Positions 1 to 8,215 of a DNA stretch of 64,000 nt are shown here, piece by piece. Source of the stretch: CAZBSE01 sp964561115. Lineage in GTDB: Bacteria > Actinomycetota > Humimicrobiia > Humimicrobiales > Humimicrobiaceae. The stretch is from contig CAZLOE010000002.1 in assembly GCA_964561115.1 (NCBI GenBank), positions 1 through 64,000 on the forward strand, given 5' to 3'. The notes beneath the pieces are model-generated. The model was given only the letters and a program-made list of their open reading frames with translations, ran no database searches and was not told the origin of the DNA. Position 1 is the stretch's first letter, and each line of letters starts with the position of its first letter. A program made the translations under genes and the position numbers.

Positions 1-1409
1 TTGCCTTCAAATTCTTCATAAGGTATATTGACTGTAAAATCTCCGGCTGCATACGGGGCTACCTGGTATGCCGGAAATTTTATTATAAGTTCAGAAGGAG
101 TCACAAGGAAGTTTGTAAAGTTATCAATGTTATCCGGGTCTGTGCCGTTTTCCAGCCACTGTATATCTGGTTCAAAGTCTCTGTCATTTATCTGTCTGGC
201 CAGGTCCTCCCTGCAGTATTCAGAAATTATACCAAGATAGTCATATCCGGCTGTAAAGAGATCTCCTAACTCTACCAGGCTCATTTTTTCAAGGTCGAAA
301 TTTATAGTCTCAAAATAAAGCATTCCATGTGCCCCTCCAAGATAGGGATAGATATCAAGATATATCGAGATCCCGTTTTCATCATACATGACTACAGAAT
401 AATCTATTGTTAAAAAATAGTTAAGGCCAAAGTCTTCATCCTGATATGAAGAAACCTCATCCTTGAAATCATTTATTATTGAGAGCACTTTTTGCTTATA
501 TATTATTTTATCAATACTATCGTTTAATCCACCTGCCACAGCAGATTGAAATTGCGGATAAGAGACATCGATGATGTATTTTTCCTCGATATTTTCTTCA
601 TAGACCCTTTTGTCAATCAACCTGCTGTATCCAGCCGATGCTCCCTTGAAATCATTTATCTGAAGCAGGTATCTAATAGAATCAAATGCATCAAACCATT
701 CTAAGGAAAGGCCCGTTAACTGACCGCTCATCAATTTATCATAAAACTCATCCTGTTTCTCAAAATCCCATACCTTTTTATTTAAGCAGTTTGCTTCGTC
801 ATACCTAAAATATTGGTCCATGCTTTCCACTATTTTATCCGAGTCAGCTGTAAGTTTTATCAGTACCCGGTAGCCGTTGTTGTAAAAGTGGCTCTCCCAA
901 TCAAAATTTACATCACAGATATCGTATCTCGAGAAGACCAGAAACTCTTTTACAAATGTATCACTGACCTTGACCACTTTTTTTGAGAGCTCATAGGAAA
1001 AATCTGTGTCTGGACCAAAATCTCCTGATTCGAGGGCATCTCTTTCGCTTATTGCAGCTTCCTTCTCAGAACCTTTAAGGTCTTCTACGGCATTTATACT
1101 CACATTTAGAGATAGATCTCCGTAATCTACCGGCCAGTATGGATATGAAGAAATAGTCAGATAATCTTGCGGGTAGATAAAAGCAAAATTTACTTCACTA
1201 TTATAAAACATAACATCGTTTCTTGGTTTATCTATTGATCCACCATTTTCAGTTAGAGTGCTTTCATCTTCCCCCGGGCTCTGTTCGGAAGTCTCATCCT
1301 GTGATTCTGTTGAATCTGAGAGTTCCTCAATCCCAATTCTACAGGAGTTAAGAACAAGTATTGAGAAGAATAGGCATATTAAAATGATGATAATGAAAGA
1401 GTATCTCAT
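1..1409 (-). CDS. Lipoprotein with C-terminal DUF3298 domain (partial at window edge)
   Basis: The reading frame is open on the minus strand from an ATG at 1409 to the left edge of the window, so only the extreme C-terminus is missing. The first 23 residues form a hydrophobic signal with a lipobox ending LNSC (Cys23), so the product should be lipid-anchored outside the membrane. An acidic Ser/Glu-rich linker follows. Near residues 355-365 there is the GGAHG motif typical of DUF3298 (RsiV/PdaC-like proteins), and the visible end (YQVAPYAAGDFTVNIPYEE) also matches that family. Molecular role is unknown; RsiV binds lysozyme, but that should not be carried over. It lies 11 bp behind the methyltransferase and is probably cotranscribed with it. 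Confidence 0.8.
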   Translation of the reverse strand, partial: MRYSFIIIILICLFFSILVLNSCRIGIEELSDSTESQDETSEQSPGEDESTLTENGGSIDKPRNDVMFYNSEVNFAFIYPQDYLTISSYPYWPVDYGDLSLNVSINAVEDLKGSEKEAAISERDALESGDFGPDTDFSYELSKKVVKVSDTFVKEFLVFSRYDICDVNFDWESHFYNNGYRVLIKLTADSDKIVESMDQYFRYDEANCLNKKVWDFEKQDEFYDKLMSGQLTGLSLEWFDAFDSIRYLLQINDFKGASAGYSRLIDKRVYEENIEEKYIIDVSYPQFQSAVAGGLNDSIDKIIYKQKVLSIINDFKDEVSSYQDEDFGLNYFLTIDYSVVMYDENGISIYLDIYPYLGGAHGMLYFETINFDLEKMSLVELGDLFTAGYDYLGIISEYCREDLARQINDRDFEPDIQWLENGTDPDNIDNFTNFLVTPSELIIKFPAYQVAPYAAGDFTVNIPYEEFEG

Positions 1410-1420
1410 AATAAAAAAAA

Positions 1421-1924
1421 TCAATCTTTTGTTCTTCTTTTTATTAACCTTATGATACCCGCGATGAAATTCAGCCTGGGTACTTTTTCAGCATAATCTG
1501 AATATTCTTTTCCGAATTTTAAGATTAAGTTCTGATCTGCTCTTAAGGCATCGAGATAGATTAAAACCATGGACACGACACCAATGATTATTATAAGCCA
1601 GTGCTGGGAGATAAGGATAAGTCCTATATTTATCAGTATCCCTGCCATATACTGGGGGTGCCTGATGATTGCATATATTCCGCTGGTCACTATTTTTGTG
1701 GTGTGCATATAGCTTTTTCTTTTTTCAATCCTGCCCTTCATTCGAAAGGTGAAGATGGGGAGCATCCCAAAGATCGCTGAGAGAAAAATGAATCCCCACC
1801 CTATAGGTCTGGCTGCAGACACCCAGTCTTTACTGAAGAAAAAGGCCAGAACAATCTGGGCCACCATCAATATCGACCAGATAATATCTACAGCAATCCA
1901 CAGGTTTCTCTTTAAGTTTCCCAT
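1421..1924 (-). CDS. Membrane methyltransferase of the isoprenylcysteine/phospholipid (ICMT/PEMT) type
   Basis: This 167-residue protein has about four membrane segments. The C-terminal half carries the family signature: IIRHPQYMAGILIN near residues 87-100, followed about 40 residues later by a conserved E-Y block (FGKEYSDYAEKVPRL). In this family the RHP..Y and E-Y elements bind S-adenosylmethionine at the membrane face. Substrate cannot be told from sequence; bacterial members are annotated as protein-S-isoprenylcysteine or phospholipid methyltransferases mostly by homology. No strong SD precedes the ATG. The stop is 11 bp from the start of the DUF3298 lipoprotein, suggesting a two-gene unit. 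Confidence 0.8.
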   Translation of the reverse strand: MGNLKRNLWIAVDIIWSILMVAQIVLAFFFSKDWVSAARPIGWGFIFLSAIFGMLPIFTFRMKGRIEKRKSYMHTTKIVTSGIYAIIRHPQYMAGILINIGLILISQHWLIIIIGVVSMVLIYLDALRADQNLILKFGKEYSDYAEKVPRLNFIAGIIRLIKRRTKD

Positions 1925-2062
1925 TTTTCTAACTCACTTTTTAAATTTCATTTTATTCTACTCTTTAAATCATAGATTTAAAAGTAATTTAAAGTACCGG
2001 GATCATTCTGATTTTAATTAAAAAATCAATTATTACTACTGGTATCTTTAGAATATAAAAGT

Positions 2063-2071
2063 TGTTATAAT
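2063..2071 (+). promoter_or_regulatory. Extended -10 promoter element upstream of the DUF4173 gene
   Basis: TGTTATAAT is a perfect extended -10 (TG-n-TATAAT). It predicts a transcript start near 2078 and a leader of about 60 nt before the ATG at 2137. A second TTATAAT at 2109-2115 could give a shorter transcript. No clear -35 is visible, which extended -10 promoters can tolerate. Confidence 0.45.
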
Positions 2072-2136
2072 ATCAAGTTATATAGTATTTAATCGATAAC
2101 TCTAAAAGTTATAATAAGATTTTAATACTTTATTCT

Positions 2137-3609
2137 ATGGAATTAGAACGTAAAAAGTACTGGATTCTTCTTTACGGATTGATCGTTGGGATTTCGTTCG
2201 ATGTCCTTTTTTATGATAAGACGCTGGGTATTTCTTATCCTGTTTATGTTGTCCTGATCCTGCTGATATTTATAGCAAGCTTTTGGGGTTCCTTAAGAAA
2301 ACTAAACAACCTTATATGGTTTTTTGCAGTTCCTATACTACTGCTTGCAGCTACCTTTTTTATTTACTCCAATCAGATACTTAAGATTTTAAATTATCTG
2401 ATCGTCCCTTTTTTAGTAATAATGTTCAGTTCTCTTGCGGCAGGGGTCAATAGATCAGACTGGTCGGATATAAGGTTTATAGGAGATATTGTCAAGAGAG
2501 TATTTGTACCTTTTGGATTTATACATAAGCCGTTTGTGACATTATTCAGGCTGAATGTTCGTGAAGGCAGGGAGGGCAGAAGCAGGGTTCTGCCAAAGGT
2601 ACTTTTAGGAATACTAATCTCGGTCCCGGTTCTGGCCATTATTATATGGCTTCTATCGTCTGCGGATATTGTGTTTAAGAACCTTTTTGTAAATATACCT
2701 GTTTCAAAGATAATCAAGCATTTTTTAGTGGTAATTTCAGTTTTTATTTATACTGTCTGTTTCCTGTGGTCTTTGCTTAAAGCCTTTGATGAGAGAGAGA
2801 AGTCCACCTATGAAAGAATAAAGTGGAAATTGTTTTTTGATCCTGTGATACTGCTTACCATACTTGTTTTAATAAATGTGATCTATGCTGTATTTTCTGT
2901 CATTCAGTTTGCTTATCTTTTTGGTGGGAGTTCTTTTGTCCTGCCTTCTTCTTATACGTATGCGGAATATGCAAGAAGAGGTTTTTTTGAACTTGTAGTT
3001 GTATCGATTATTAATTTTGGCATTCTGCTTTTCGGGATTGTATTTGTAAAAAAAGAAAATAAAAAAATATTTACTGCTATCAGGGCTTTTCTTACACTGC
3101 TTGTAGTTTTTACATTTGTTTTACTTGCATCTGCGTTTTACAGGATGCTGGTCTATGAGCAGGCATATGGTTTTACCTATTTAAGGGTATTCGTTCAGAC
3201 TTTTATGATAATGCTGTTTTTTCTTTCTATTGTGAATATTATTTATATCTGGTATTCGAAAATACCTATTATCAAATCTTATTTTATAATCTCACTTGCA
3301 GTCTATATAATAATGAATTTTGCAAACGTGGATGTGATAATAGCAAAAAACAACATAAACCGTTATTATGAGACCGGGCAGATAGATATGGATTATTTAA
3401 AGGGCCTTTCCTATGACGCTGTACCTGAAATGCAGAAACTCCTCGTATCTGTAAAAGATTCATCAGAACCGTATGAAAAGCAGATCGCTGAAGATATTAT
3501 AGAAGATTTTGAAGAGAAAAAAATAAAACTTGAGGACCAAAAAAGCTGGCAGAGTTTTAATATTTCAAGATATGAAGCAGAGAAGATAATAGATAAATAT
3601 GCGCAATAA
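2137..3609 (+). CDS. DUF4173-type polytopic membrane protein
   Basis: This 490-residue protein has roughly ten to twelve hydrophobic segments from residue 9 to about 410, then a soluble, charged C-terminal tail of about 80 residues. The early D-x-L-F-Y-D motif (SFDVLFYDKTLGISYPVYV, residues 20-38) and the FAYLFGG and YAEYARRGFFELV motifs in the middle are typical of DUF4153/DUF4173 proteins. Function of the family is unknown. It converges on a decayed 4Fe-4S gene that ends 12 bp downstream on the other strand. An ATG with no SD is used; extended -10 elements lie upstream. Confidence 0.8.
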   Translation: MELERKKYWILLYGLIVGISFDVLFYDKTLGISYPVYVVLILLIFIASFWGSLRKLNNLIWFFAVPILLLAATFFIYSNQILKILNYLIVPFLVIMFSSLAAGVNRSDWSDIRFIGDIVKRVFVPFGFIHKPFVTLFRLNVREGREGRSRVLPKVLLGILISVPVLAIIIWLLSSADIVFKNLFVNIPVSKIIKHFLVVISVFIYTVCFLWSLLKAFDEREKSTYERIKWKLFFDPVILLTILVLINVIYAVFSVIQFAYLFGGSSFVLPSSYTYAEYARRGFFELVVVSIINFGILLFGIVFVKKENKKIFTAIRAFLTLLVVFTFVLLASAFYRMLVYEQAYGFTYLRVFVQTFMIMLFFLSIVNIIYIWYSKIPIIKSYFIISLAVYIIMNFANVDVIIAKNNINRYYETGQIDMDYLKGLSYDAVPEMQKLLVSVKDSSEPYEKQIAEDIIEDFEEKKIKLEDQKSWQSFNISRYEAEKIIDKYAQ

Positions 3610-3620
3610 CTTTTTATTTA

Positions 3621-3902
3621 TTATTCTCTCCTGCTGAAAGAATATTTTATTACCCCCTGTTTGCAGTTATCAATGCAGGTGCCGCAGAGAATACACTCTG
3701 GATTTTCCATTTTTCTGCTTTTAACCTCAGAGACGGCCACCTGAAGAGGTTTCTGAGTTTTCTTCCTCCTATCATAAAAGGGGACATCCAGCATACATAA
3801 TGGCAGAATGCCCTTTTGCCTACTGAAAAGAACAGCAAAGACTATAAAGCTGCCGCTTACTATTCCCTCCGGAGCTCCCATGATGATAAGGATATTACAG
3901 AA
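3621..3902 (-). pseudogene. Decayed 4Fe-4S binding membrane protein (NapH/NosR-like), internal deletions
   Basis: Three blocks of a ferredoxin-type membrane protein are visible on the minus strand, but not in one frame. The first reads ILIIMGAPEGIVSGSFIVF (about 3840-3902). The second, in another frame, reads GKRAFCHYVCWMSPFM followed by GRKLRNLFRWPSLRLKAE (about 3715-3825). The third returns to the first frame and ends with a CX2CX2CX3C cluster (NPECILCGTCIDNC). Full-length members of this family are roughly 250-300 residues and carry an additional CxxC membrane block and a first ferredoxin motif, both absent here. I infer two internal deletions that shifted and restored the frame. Its 5' side runs up against, or under, the oppositely oriented radical SAM gene. 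Confidence 0.65.
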
Positions 3903-4037
3903 ATCGTGGAAAATATTTCTAAAAGGCTGGGTGCAAAAGATGATTCCTGGAAAAATTTTTTCCGGTATAAGGTAGACATTAGCAGGAATATAAAATAGTG
4001 GGAGGAAAATAAAAAATACTATAGTATTATTAATAAA

Positions 4038-4907
4038 ATGAAAGAAGCATATCTTTACCAGAAAAAAGAAAACGGCAAAGTCAGGTGCAATCTGTGCAAT
4101 CACCGTTGCCATATAAAGGAAGGAAAAACCGGTAAGTGTTTTGTCAGGAAAAATATAGGCGGTGTCCTGTACAGTCTGGTGTACAGAAAACTTATTTCTG
4201 AAAATGTAGATCCCATAGAGAAAAAACCCCTGTTTCATTTCCTGCCGGGGACAAGATCTTTATCCATTGCTACGGTAGGATGTAACTTCAGGTGTTTTTT
4301 CTGCCAGAACTGGCATATCTCCCAGCTTCCCAGCGACCATGGAGAGATTGAGGGAAAAGATGTCCCTCCGGGAAAGATAGTGGAAGATGCCGTAAGCGCA
4401 GGATGCCAGAGCATTGCATATACTTATACTGAACCGACGATTTTTTTTGAGTACGCTTATGACACAGCTAAAATAGCTCATAAGCGGGGGCTAAAAAACA
4501 TATTTGTCACCAACGGATTTATGACCGAAGGGTGTCTTGAGATGATAAAACCATATCTTGATGCCGCTAATATAGACCTTAAAAGCTTTTCCGACCGTAC
4601 TTACAGAAATAAAATGGGGGGAAGACTGAAACCGGTGCTGAGTAATATAAAATTTATGAAGGATCTTGGTATATGGATTGAAGTAACCACCCTTGTTATA
4701 CCAGGGATAAATGATTCGGATAAAGAGTTAAAAAATATAGCCGATTTTTTAGCGGATCTGGACTCCGGTATTCCATGGCATATAAGCGCTTATTATCCAA
4801 CCTATAAATCCGATATTCCTCCTACAAAAAAAGAAAAGATAGAAAAAGCCATCGTAATCGGAAAAGAAGCCGGCTTAAAATATGTATATGGCGGAAACAT
4901 CATTTAA
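4038..4907 (+). CDS. amrS: AmmeMemoRadiSam-system radical SAM enzyme (AmrS-like)
   Basis: This 289-residue radical SAM protein has the cluster motif CNFRCFFC (CX3CX2C, residues about 81-88) that binds the 4Fe-4S used to cleave S-adenosylmethionine. An N-terminal CNLCNHRCHI segment and the GKTGKCFVRKN motif are diagnostic of the AmmeMemoRadiSam radical SAM family, related to pyruvate formate-lyase activases. The natural reaction is unknown. Members are usually about 330-340 residues and continue past the GN motif with a Cys-rich tail; this one stops at YVYGGNII, so it may be C-terminally shortened. The partner genes (Memo-like and AMMECR1-like) are not in the window. There is no SD, and a TATTAT hexamer ends 7 bp before the ATG, as expected for a leaderless mRNA. 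Confidence 0.85.
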   Translation: MKEAYLYQKKENGKVRCNLCNHRCHIKEGKTGKCFVRKNIGGVLYSLVYRKLISENVDPIEKKPLFHFLPGTRSLSIATVGCNFRCFFCQNWHISQLPSDHGEIEGKDVPPGKIVEDAVSAGCQSIAYTYTEPTIFFEYAYDTAKIAHKRGLKNIFVTNGFMTEGCLEMIKPYLDAANIDLKSFSDRTYRNKMGGRLKPVLSNIKFMKDLGIWIEVTTLVIPGINDSDKELKNIADFLADLDSGIPWHISAYYPTYKSDIPPTKKEKIEKAIVIGKEAGLKYVYGGNII

Positions 4908-4989
4908 GAACAACTGACTTTTCAAGAAAGTAAGATAAAAACTTAGAGATTTATATTAAAGATATCCGGAGATATAAGGACAGGCAGTT

Positions 4990-5625
4990 TTGTTTGAGGA
5001 CAGAAAAGATGCGGGTAAAAAACTGGCTAAAGAATTAGCCAGATATAAAGGGAAAAGTGTTCTTGTCCTGGGTATTCCCAGAGGTGGGGTAGAAGTAGCC
5101 TATGAGGTAGCAAAATATCTGGATGCAGAATTATCTATTCTGGTATCAAGGAAACTTCCGCTGCCTTTCAATCCTGAAGCTGGATTTGGAGCAATAGCTG
5201 AGGACGGTTCTACCCTGATCCAGAAGGATACCTACAGCTGGTTATCAAGAGAGGAGGTAGAGGAGATAATCAGGGAACAGAAATTAGAAGTGGATAGAAG
5301 GATCAAGGCGCTGAGAAAGGCAAAGCCCCTTCCCAGGATAAAAGGCAGGACCGTTATACTGGTAGATGACGGTCTGGCGATGGGATCCACAATGAAAGTA
5401 TCCGTAAATCTATGTAAAAATAAAGAAGCCGGTAAAATAATAGTGGCGGTCCCGGTTTCGGGAGAGAGCACAGTCCGGGAGATAGGCGATATGGTTGATG
5501 AAATCGTGGTGCTGGAGATGCCGCCGTTTTTCCAGGCTGTGGCCCAGGTGTACACCAACTGGCGCGATGTCCAGGACTCCGAAGTGATAGAAATACTCGA
5601 GCGGTGGAAAAGTAAGCAGAATTGA
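4990..5625 (+). CDS. Predicted phosphoribosyltransferase (COG1926 type)
   Basis: This 211-residue protein has the PRPP-binding loop of type I phosphoribosyltransferases at residues about 119-128 (VILVDDGLAMGST). It also has the N-terminal block typical of COG1926, LVLGIPRGGVEVAYEVA (residues 25-41), and the AEDGS hood-like motif near 69-73. Substrate base is not predictable; these proteins often stand alone or are fused to hydrolases. The start is a TTG at 4990; no in-frame ATG would preserve the conserved N-terminus. It is transcribed toward the DUF72 gene with a 35-bp convergent gap. Confidence 0.8.
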   Translation: MFEDRKDAGKKLAKELARYKGKSVLVLGIPRGGVEVAYEVAKYLDAELSILVSRKLPLPFNPEAGFGAIAEDGSTLIQKDTYSWLSREEVEEIIREQKLEVDRRIKALRKAKPLPRIKGRTVILVDDGLAMGSTMKVSVNLCKNKEAGKIIVAVPVSGESTVREIGDMVDEIVVLEMPPFFQAVAQVYTNWRDVQDSEVIEILERWKSKQN

Positions 5626-5660
5626 TTTTAATAACTACAAAGAGGAATTAAGAAAAAATA

Positions 5661-6398
5661 CTACATATCGCTTATAAGTTTCTGCATGGTGTCTGCATTT
5701 TCTACTGCGTAACCGTGAATGTCATTATTAAAATATATAAAAGAGTAAAATCCTTTATTATGGTATTTGATGATTATTTTGGCAAACTTTTTGAGTTCCC
5801 CGTTCGAATATTTAGAGGAATAAAGCTTTTTACTGCCGTGCATTCTTATGTAGCATATTTTGCCTGTGGCAATATCCTGAAAAGGGAAATCTGGTGAAGA
5901 ATTGATCACCACGCCGCAATTATTTTTATCCAGGATTTCAAATACTCCGTCGTCGAACCAGGAGTAATGCCTGAACTCAAAAGTATATTTATATTTATCC
6001 GGAAGCTGATTTAGAAAGTTTTTTAATTTGCCTGTATCTTTGCTTTGGTTAGCCGGCATCTGAAATAAAAAAATTCCAAGTTTTTCTTTAAGCCTGGAAG
6101 AGTGTTCTATTAATTTATCCACAGCCTCACCGCACTCATTAAGTTTTTTAAGGTGTGTTATGTATCTTGAAGCTTTGACCGAAAAAATAAAGTCTTTCGG
6201 GGTATGATCGGCCCAGTTTTTAAAGGTATGTTCTTTGGGAAGCTGGTAAAATGTATTATTTATCTCTACCGAATTGAACTTTTTAGAATAATAATCCAGC
6301 CATTCTTTCTGGGCAAGCTCCCCGGGATAAAATTTGCCCTTCCAGCTTGTATAATTCCATCCAGATGTTCCTATATATATTTTTTGTTTATGTCCCAT
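5661..6398 (-). CDS. DUF72 family protein (TIM-barrel)
   Basis: The 245 residues match DUF72 over the whole length. The N-terminal signature YIGTSGWNYTSWKGKFYP is followed by the family block YYSKKFNSVEINNTFYQLP, and later FEFRHYSWFDD and YIRMHG. DUF72 proteins are TIM-barrels of unproven biochemical function. The ATG overlaps the TAA of a possible 23-codon ORF (TAATG), and a GAAGAAGG SD-like sequence lies inside that small ORF. The LigD-phosphoesterase gene lies upstream on the same strand. Confidence 0.9.
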   Translation of the reverse strand: MGHKQKIYIGTSGWNYTSWKGKFYPGELAQKEWLDYYSKKFNSVEINNTFYQLPKEHTFKNWADHTPKDFIFSVKASRYITHLKKLNECGEAVDKLIEHSSRLKEKLGIFLFQMPANQSKDTGKLKNFLNQLPDKYKYTFEFRHYSWFDDGVFEILDKNNCGVVINSSPDFPFQDIATGKICYIRMHGSKKLYSSKYSNGELKKFAKIIIKYHNKGFYSFIYFNNDIHGYAVENADTMQKLISDM

Positions 6399-6469
6399 TA
6401 TTTTGTACCTTCTTCCCGCAATACTTCTTCAGGATCTTTATCATCCCTAAGCTCTTTTAATGTTTCCAT
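6398..6469 (-). CDS. Possible 23-residue small ORF coupled to DUF72
   Basis: An ATG at 6469 opens a 23-codon frame whose TAA overlaps the ATG of the DUF72 gene by one base. The product is charged (METLKELRDDKDPEEVLREE plus three residues) and could form one short helix. There is no SD before its ATG. It may be a translated leader that couples ribosomes into DUF72, or a chance frame. The 58 bp between its start and the stop of the LigD-PE gene hold nothing else. Confidence 0.3.
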   Translation of the reverse strand: METLKELRDDKDPEEVLREEGTK

Positions 6470-6527
6470 TTAATTAAACTGATTATATGGAATGAGATAT
6501 AGATTTTAAGACCGGGATTGGAGGTTA

Positions 6528-7103
6528 TCATATTTTTTTAATGTCTTCAATTTTTTTACCGCTTATTACAGATTCGGGTTCGGTTTTTATAGGATCTCTC
6601 CTGGCATCTACATACTTATCTTTCATTTTTATAAACAGCCACCACTGGCCTTTATCCTGCTTTTTACCGGTCCTCAAAAGAACGTAGGCGCCCTTTAATT
6701 TTTTACCTTCAATGAAAATTTCCAGTTTACCTTTTTCATAAGCCTCTTCAAGCGAAATATCATCTTTAAGGTTTCTGTAGGATCCCTTATCCCAGACTAT
6801 GACGGTACCTGCGCCGTATTCACCCTCTGGGATTATCCCTTCAAAATTAGCATAATCTATGGGGTGGTCTTCGGTCGGGACAGCAAGCTTCTTTTGTGAT
6901 GGATCCGCGGAAGGGCCCTTAGGTATGGCCCAAGATTTAAGGACTCCGTTTAATTCTAATCTTAGGTCATAGTGTAGATTAGTAGCTTTATGTTTTTGTA
7001 TAACATAGATAAGGCCGGTCCCTTTTCTTTTTTTTGACTCAGGTTTTGGCTCTTTAGTCTTTCTAAAATTTCTTTTCTTTTTATATTCTTTTAAATTATT
7101 CAT
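6528..7103 (-). CDS. Stand-alone DNA ligase D 3'-phosphoesterase domain protein
   Basis: This 191-residue protein is a free-standing version of the LigD phosphoesterase (PE) module, which trims 3'-phosphates and ribonucleotides at DNA ends using Mn2+. The core reads VIQKHKATNLHYDLRLE (H-x5-H-x-D-x-R), SWAIPKGPSADP, EDHPIDYANFEG, IPEGEYGAGTVIVWDKG, so the His/Asp/Arg catalytic constellation is present. A basic N-terminal arm (about 30 residues, Lys/Arg-rich) may bind DNA. No Ku, ligase or primase gene is adjacent, so it probably works with other repair enzymes rather than in a dedicated end-joining operon. Stand-alone PE proteins are known in bacteria and archaea. Confidence 0.9.
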   Translation of the reverse strand: MNNLKEYKKKRNFRKTKEPKPESKKRKGTGLIYVIQKHKATNLHYDLRLELNGVLKSWAIPKGPSADPSQKKLAVPTEDHPIDYANFEGIIPEGEYGAGTVIVWDKGSYRNLKDDISLEEAYEKGKLEIFIEGKKLKGAYVLLRTGKKQDKGQWWLFIKMKDKYVDARRDPIKTEPESVISGKKIEDIKKI

Positions 7104-7129
7104 GGATAAATAATTTACGTAATCTCTGA

Positions 7130-7162
7130 TATAATGGGCAATAACAATTAGAACTGTTATTG
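7130..7162 (+). promoter_or_regulatory. Extended -10 promoter with palindromic operator candidate
   Basis: In the divergent region between the LigD-PE gene and the flavoprotein gene, TGATATAAT (7127-7135) forms an extended -10 reading rightward. The predicted start (about 7142) falls in a perfect inverted repeat, CAATAACA (7139-7146) and TGTTATTG (7155-7162), with an 8-bp spacer. A dimeric repressor bound there would cover the start site. The regulator is unknown. Confidence 0.4.
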
Positions 7163-7262
7163 ATCTTTATTCTCTTAATTTTACCATAATAAAACAATAT
7201 GACATTTTAATAGTAGGAACCGATTATATTTTAAAAGTTTTTATTTGTTCTCAGGAGAATTT

Positions 7263-7946
7263 ATGAAAGTTGAATTGATCAAAAAGATAAAGGAAGCAGA
7301 AGATTCATTTTCTTTTATTTTTAAACCAGAAAAAGAAATCTTTTGGAAGCCAGGACAATTTATTTTTTATGAAATACCTCACAAGGATCCTGACAGCAGG
7401 GGTATAAAAAGGCATTTTACAATATCTTCCGCACCTTACGAAAAATATATTATGCTTACCTCAAAGTTTGATTTTAAAAAAGGAAGTTCTTTTAAAAGAG
7501 CACTTTTCAATCTTAAGTTAGGGAGTCGGATCGAAGCATTTGAGATCAAAGGCCATTTTGTGGTAAGTGATACAAATAAAAAATTAGTGTTTATCGCAGG
7601 TGGAATAGGTATTACTCCCTACCGGTCAATACTTCTTGATTTTATCCATAGAGGTATCAGCCCGGACGTGACCCTGCTATACGGAAATAAAAGCAGTGAT
7701 ATTATCTTTAAAGAGATCCTGGATAAGATTGAGAGTAGTAATGACTGGTTGGATATCAATTATATAATAGAACCACAGTTAATAGAGAGTGACCTAATAA
7801 AGAGAAATGTAAGTGATATCTACAACAGTGTTTATTATATGTCCGGCCCTCCTAAAATGGTAAAAATAATAAGGAACGCACTGTTAGAAATGAAAATAGA
7901 TAAGGAAGATATCGTAATTGATTATTTCTCCGGTTATGATGATTAG
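7263..7946 (+). CDS. Ferredoxin-NAD(P)+ reductase-like FAD flavoprotein
   Basis: This 227-residue protein has the two domains of the ferredoxin reductase family. The FAD-binding barrel has RHFTISSAP near residues 51-59 (R-x-[FY]-T-[IL]-S). The NAD(P)-binding domain has VFIAGGIGITPYRS near 110-123 and ends YYMSGPPKMV then DYFSGYDD. No 2Fe-2S extension is present at either end, so it must pass electrons to a separate partner. The ATG at 7263 is chosen over an upstream TTG because AGGAG (7253-7257) sits 5 bp before it. A 114-bp gap separates it from the scaffold gap. Confidence 0.85.
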   Translation: MKVELIKKIKEAEDSFSFIFKPEKEIFWKPGQFIFYEIPHKDPDSRGIKRHFTISSAPYEKYIMLTSKFDFKKGSSFKRALFNLKLGSRIEAFEIKGHFVVSDTNKKLVFIAGGIGITPYRSILLDFIHRGISPDVTLLYGNKSSDIIFKEILDKIESSNDWLDINYIIEPQLIESDLIKRNVSDIYNSVYYMSGPPKMVKIIRNALLEMKIDKEDIVIDYFSGYDD

Positions 7947-8005
7947 ATAATAATAAAACCTTTCTTATTTTAAAAAGCTTTTAAAATTTGCATGATTCCA
8001 GTAAA

Positions 8006-8215
8006 TTAAAAATATCAAGAAAGAGGATATTAAAATGTATGATGTAATAACAATAGGGTCNNNNNNNNNNNNNNNNNNNNNNNNNNNNNNNNNNNNNNNN
8101 NNNNNNNNNNNNNNNNNNNNNNNNNNNNNNNNNNNNNNNNNNNNNNNNNNNNNNNNNNNNTTAAAAATATCAAGAAAGAGGATATTAAAATGTATGATGT
8201 AATAACAATAGGGTC
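8006..8215. other. Scaffold gap: 100 N flanked by an exact 55-bp duplication
   Basis: Positions 8061-8160 are exactly 100 N. The 55 bases before the gap (8006-8060) are repeated identically after it (8161-8215), including the start of the PfkB gene. This is what results when two contigs that overlap by one k-mer are joined with a default 100-N spacer. The true sequence is probably continuous, so about 155 bp here are artificial. The first copy of the PfkB start (8036-8060) is not a separate gene. Confidence 0.9.

Noticed and set aside
3816..3998. Rightward 60-codon frame upstream of the AmrS-like gene
   Set aside because: It is antisense to the recognisable 4Fe-4S gene remains and its product resembles nothing I know.
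8030..8060. A first, truncated PfkB gene start before the N run
   Set aside because: It is an exact copy of the contig end after the gap and therefore an assembly duplicate.
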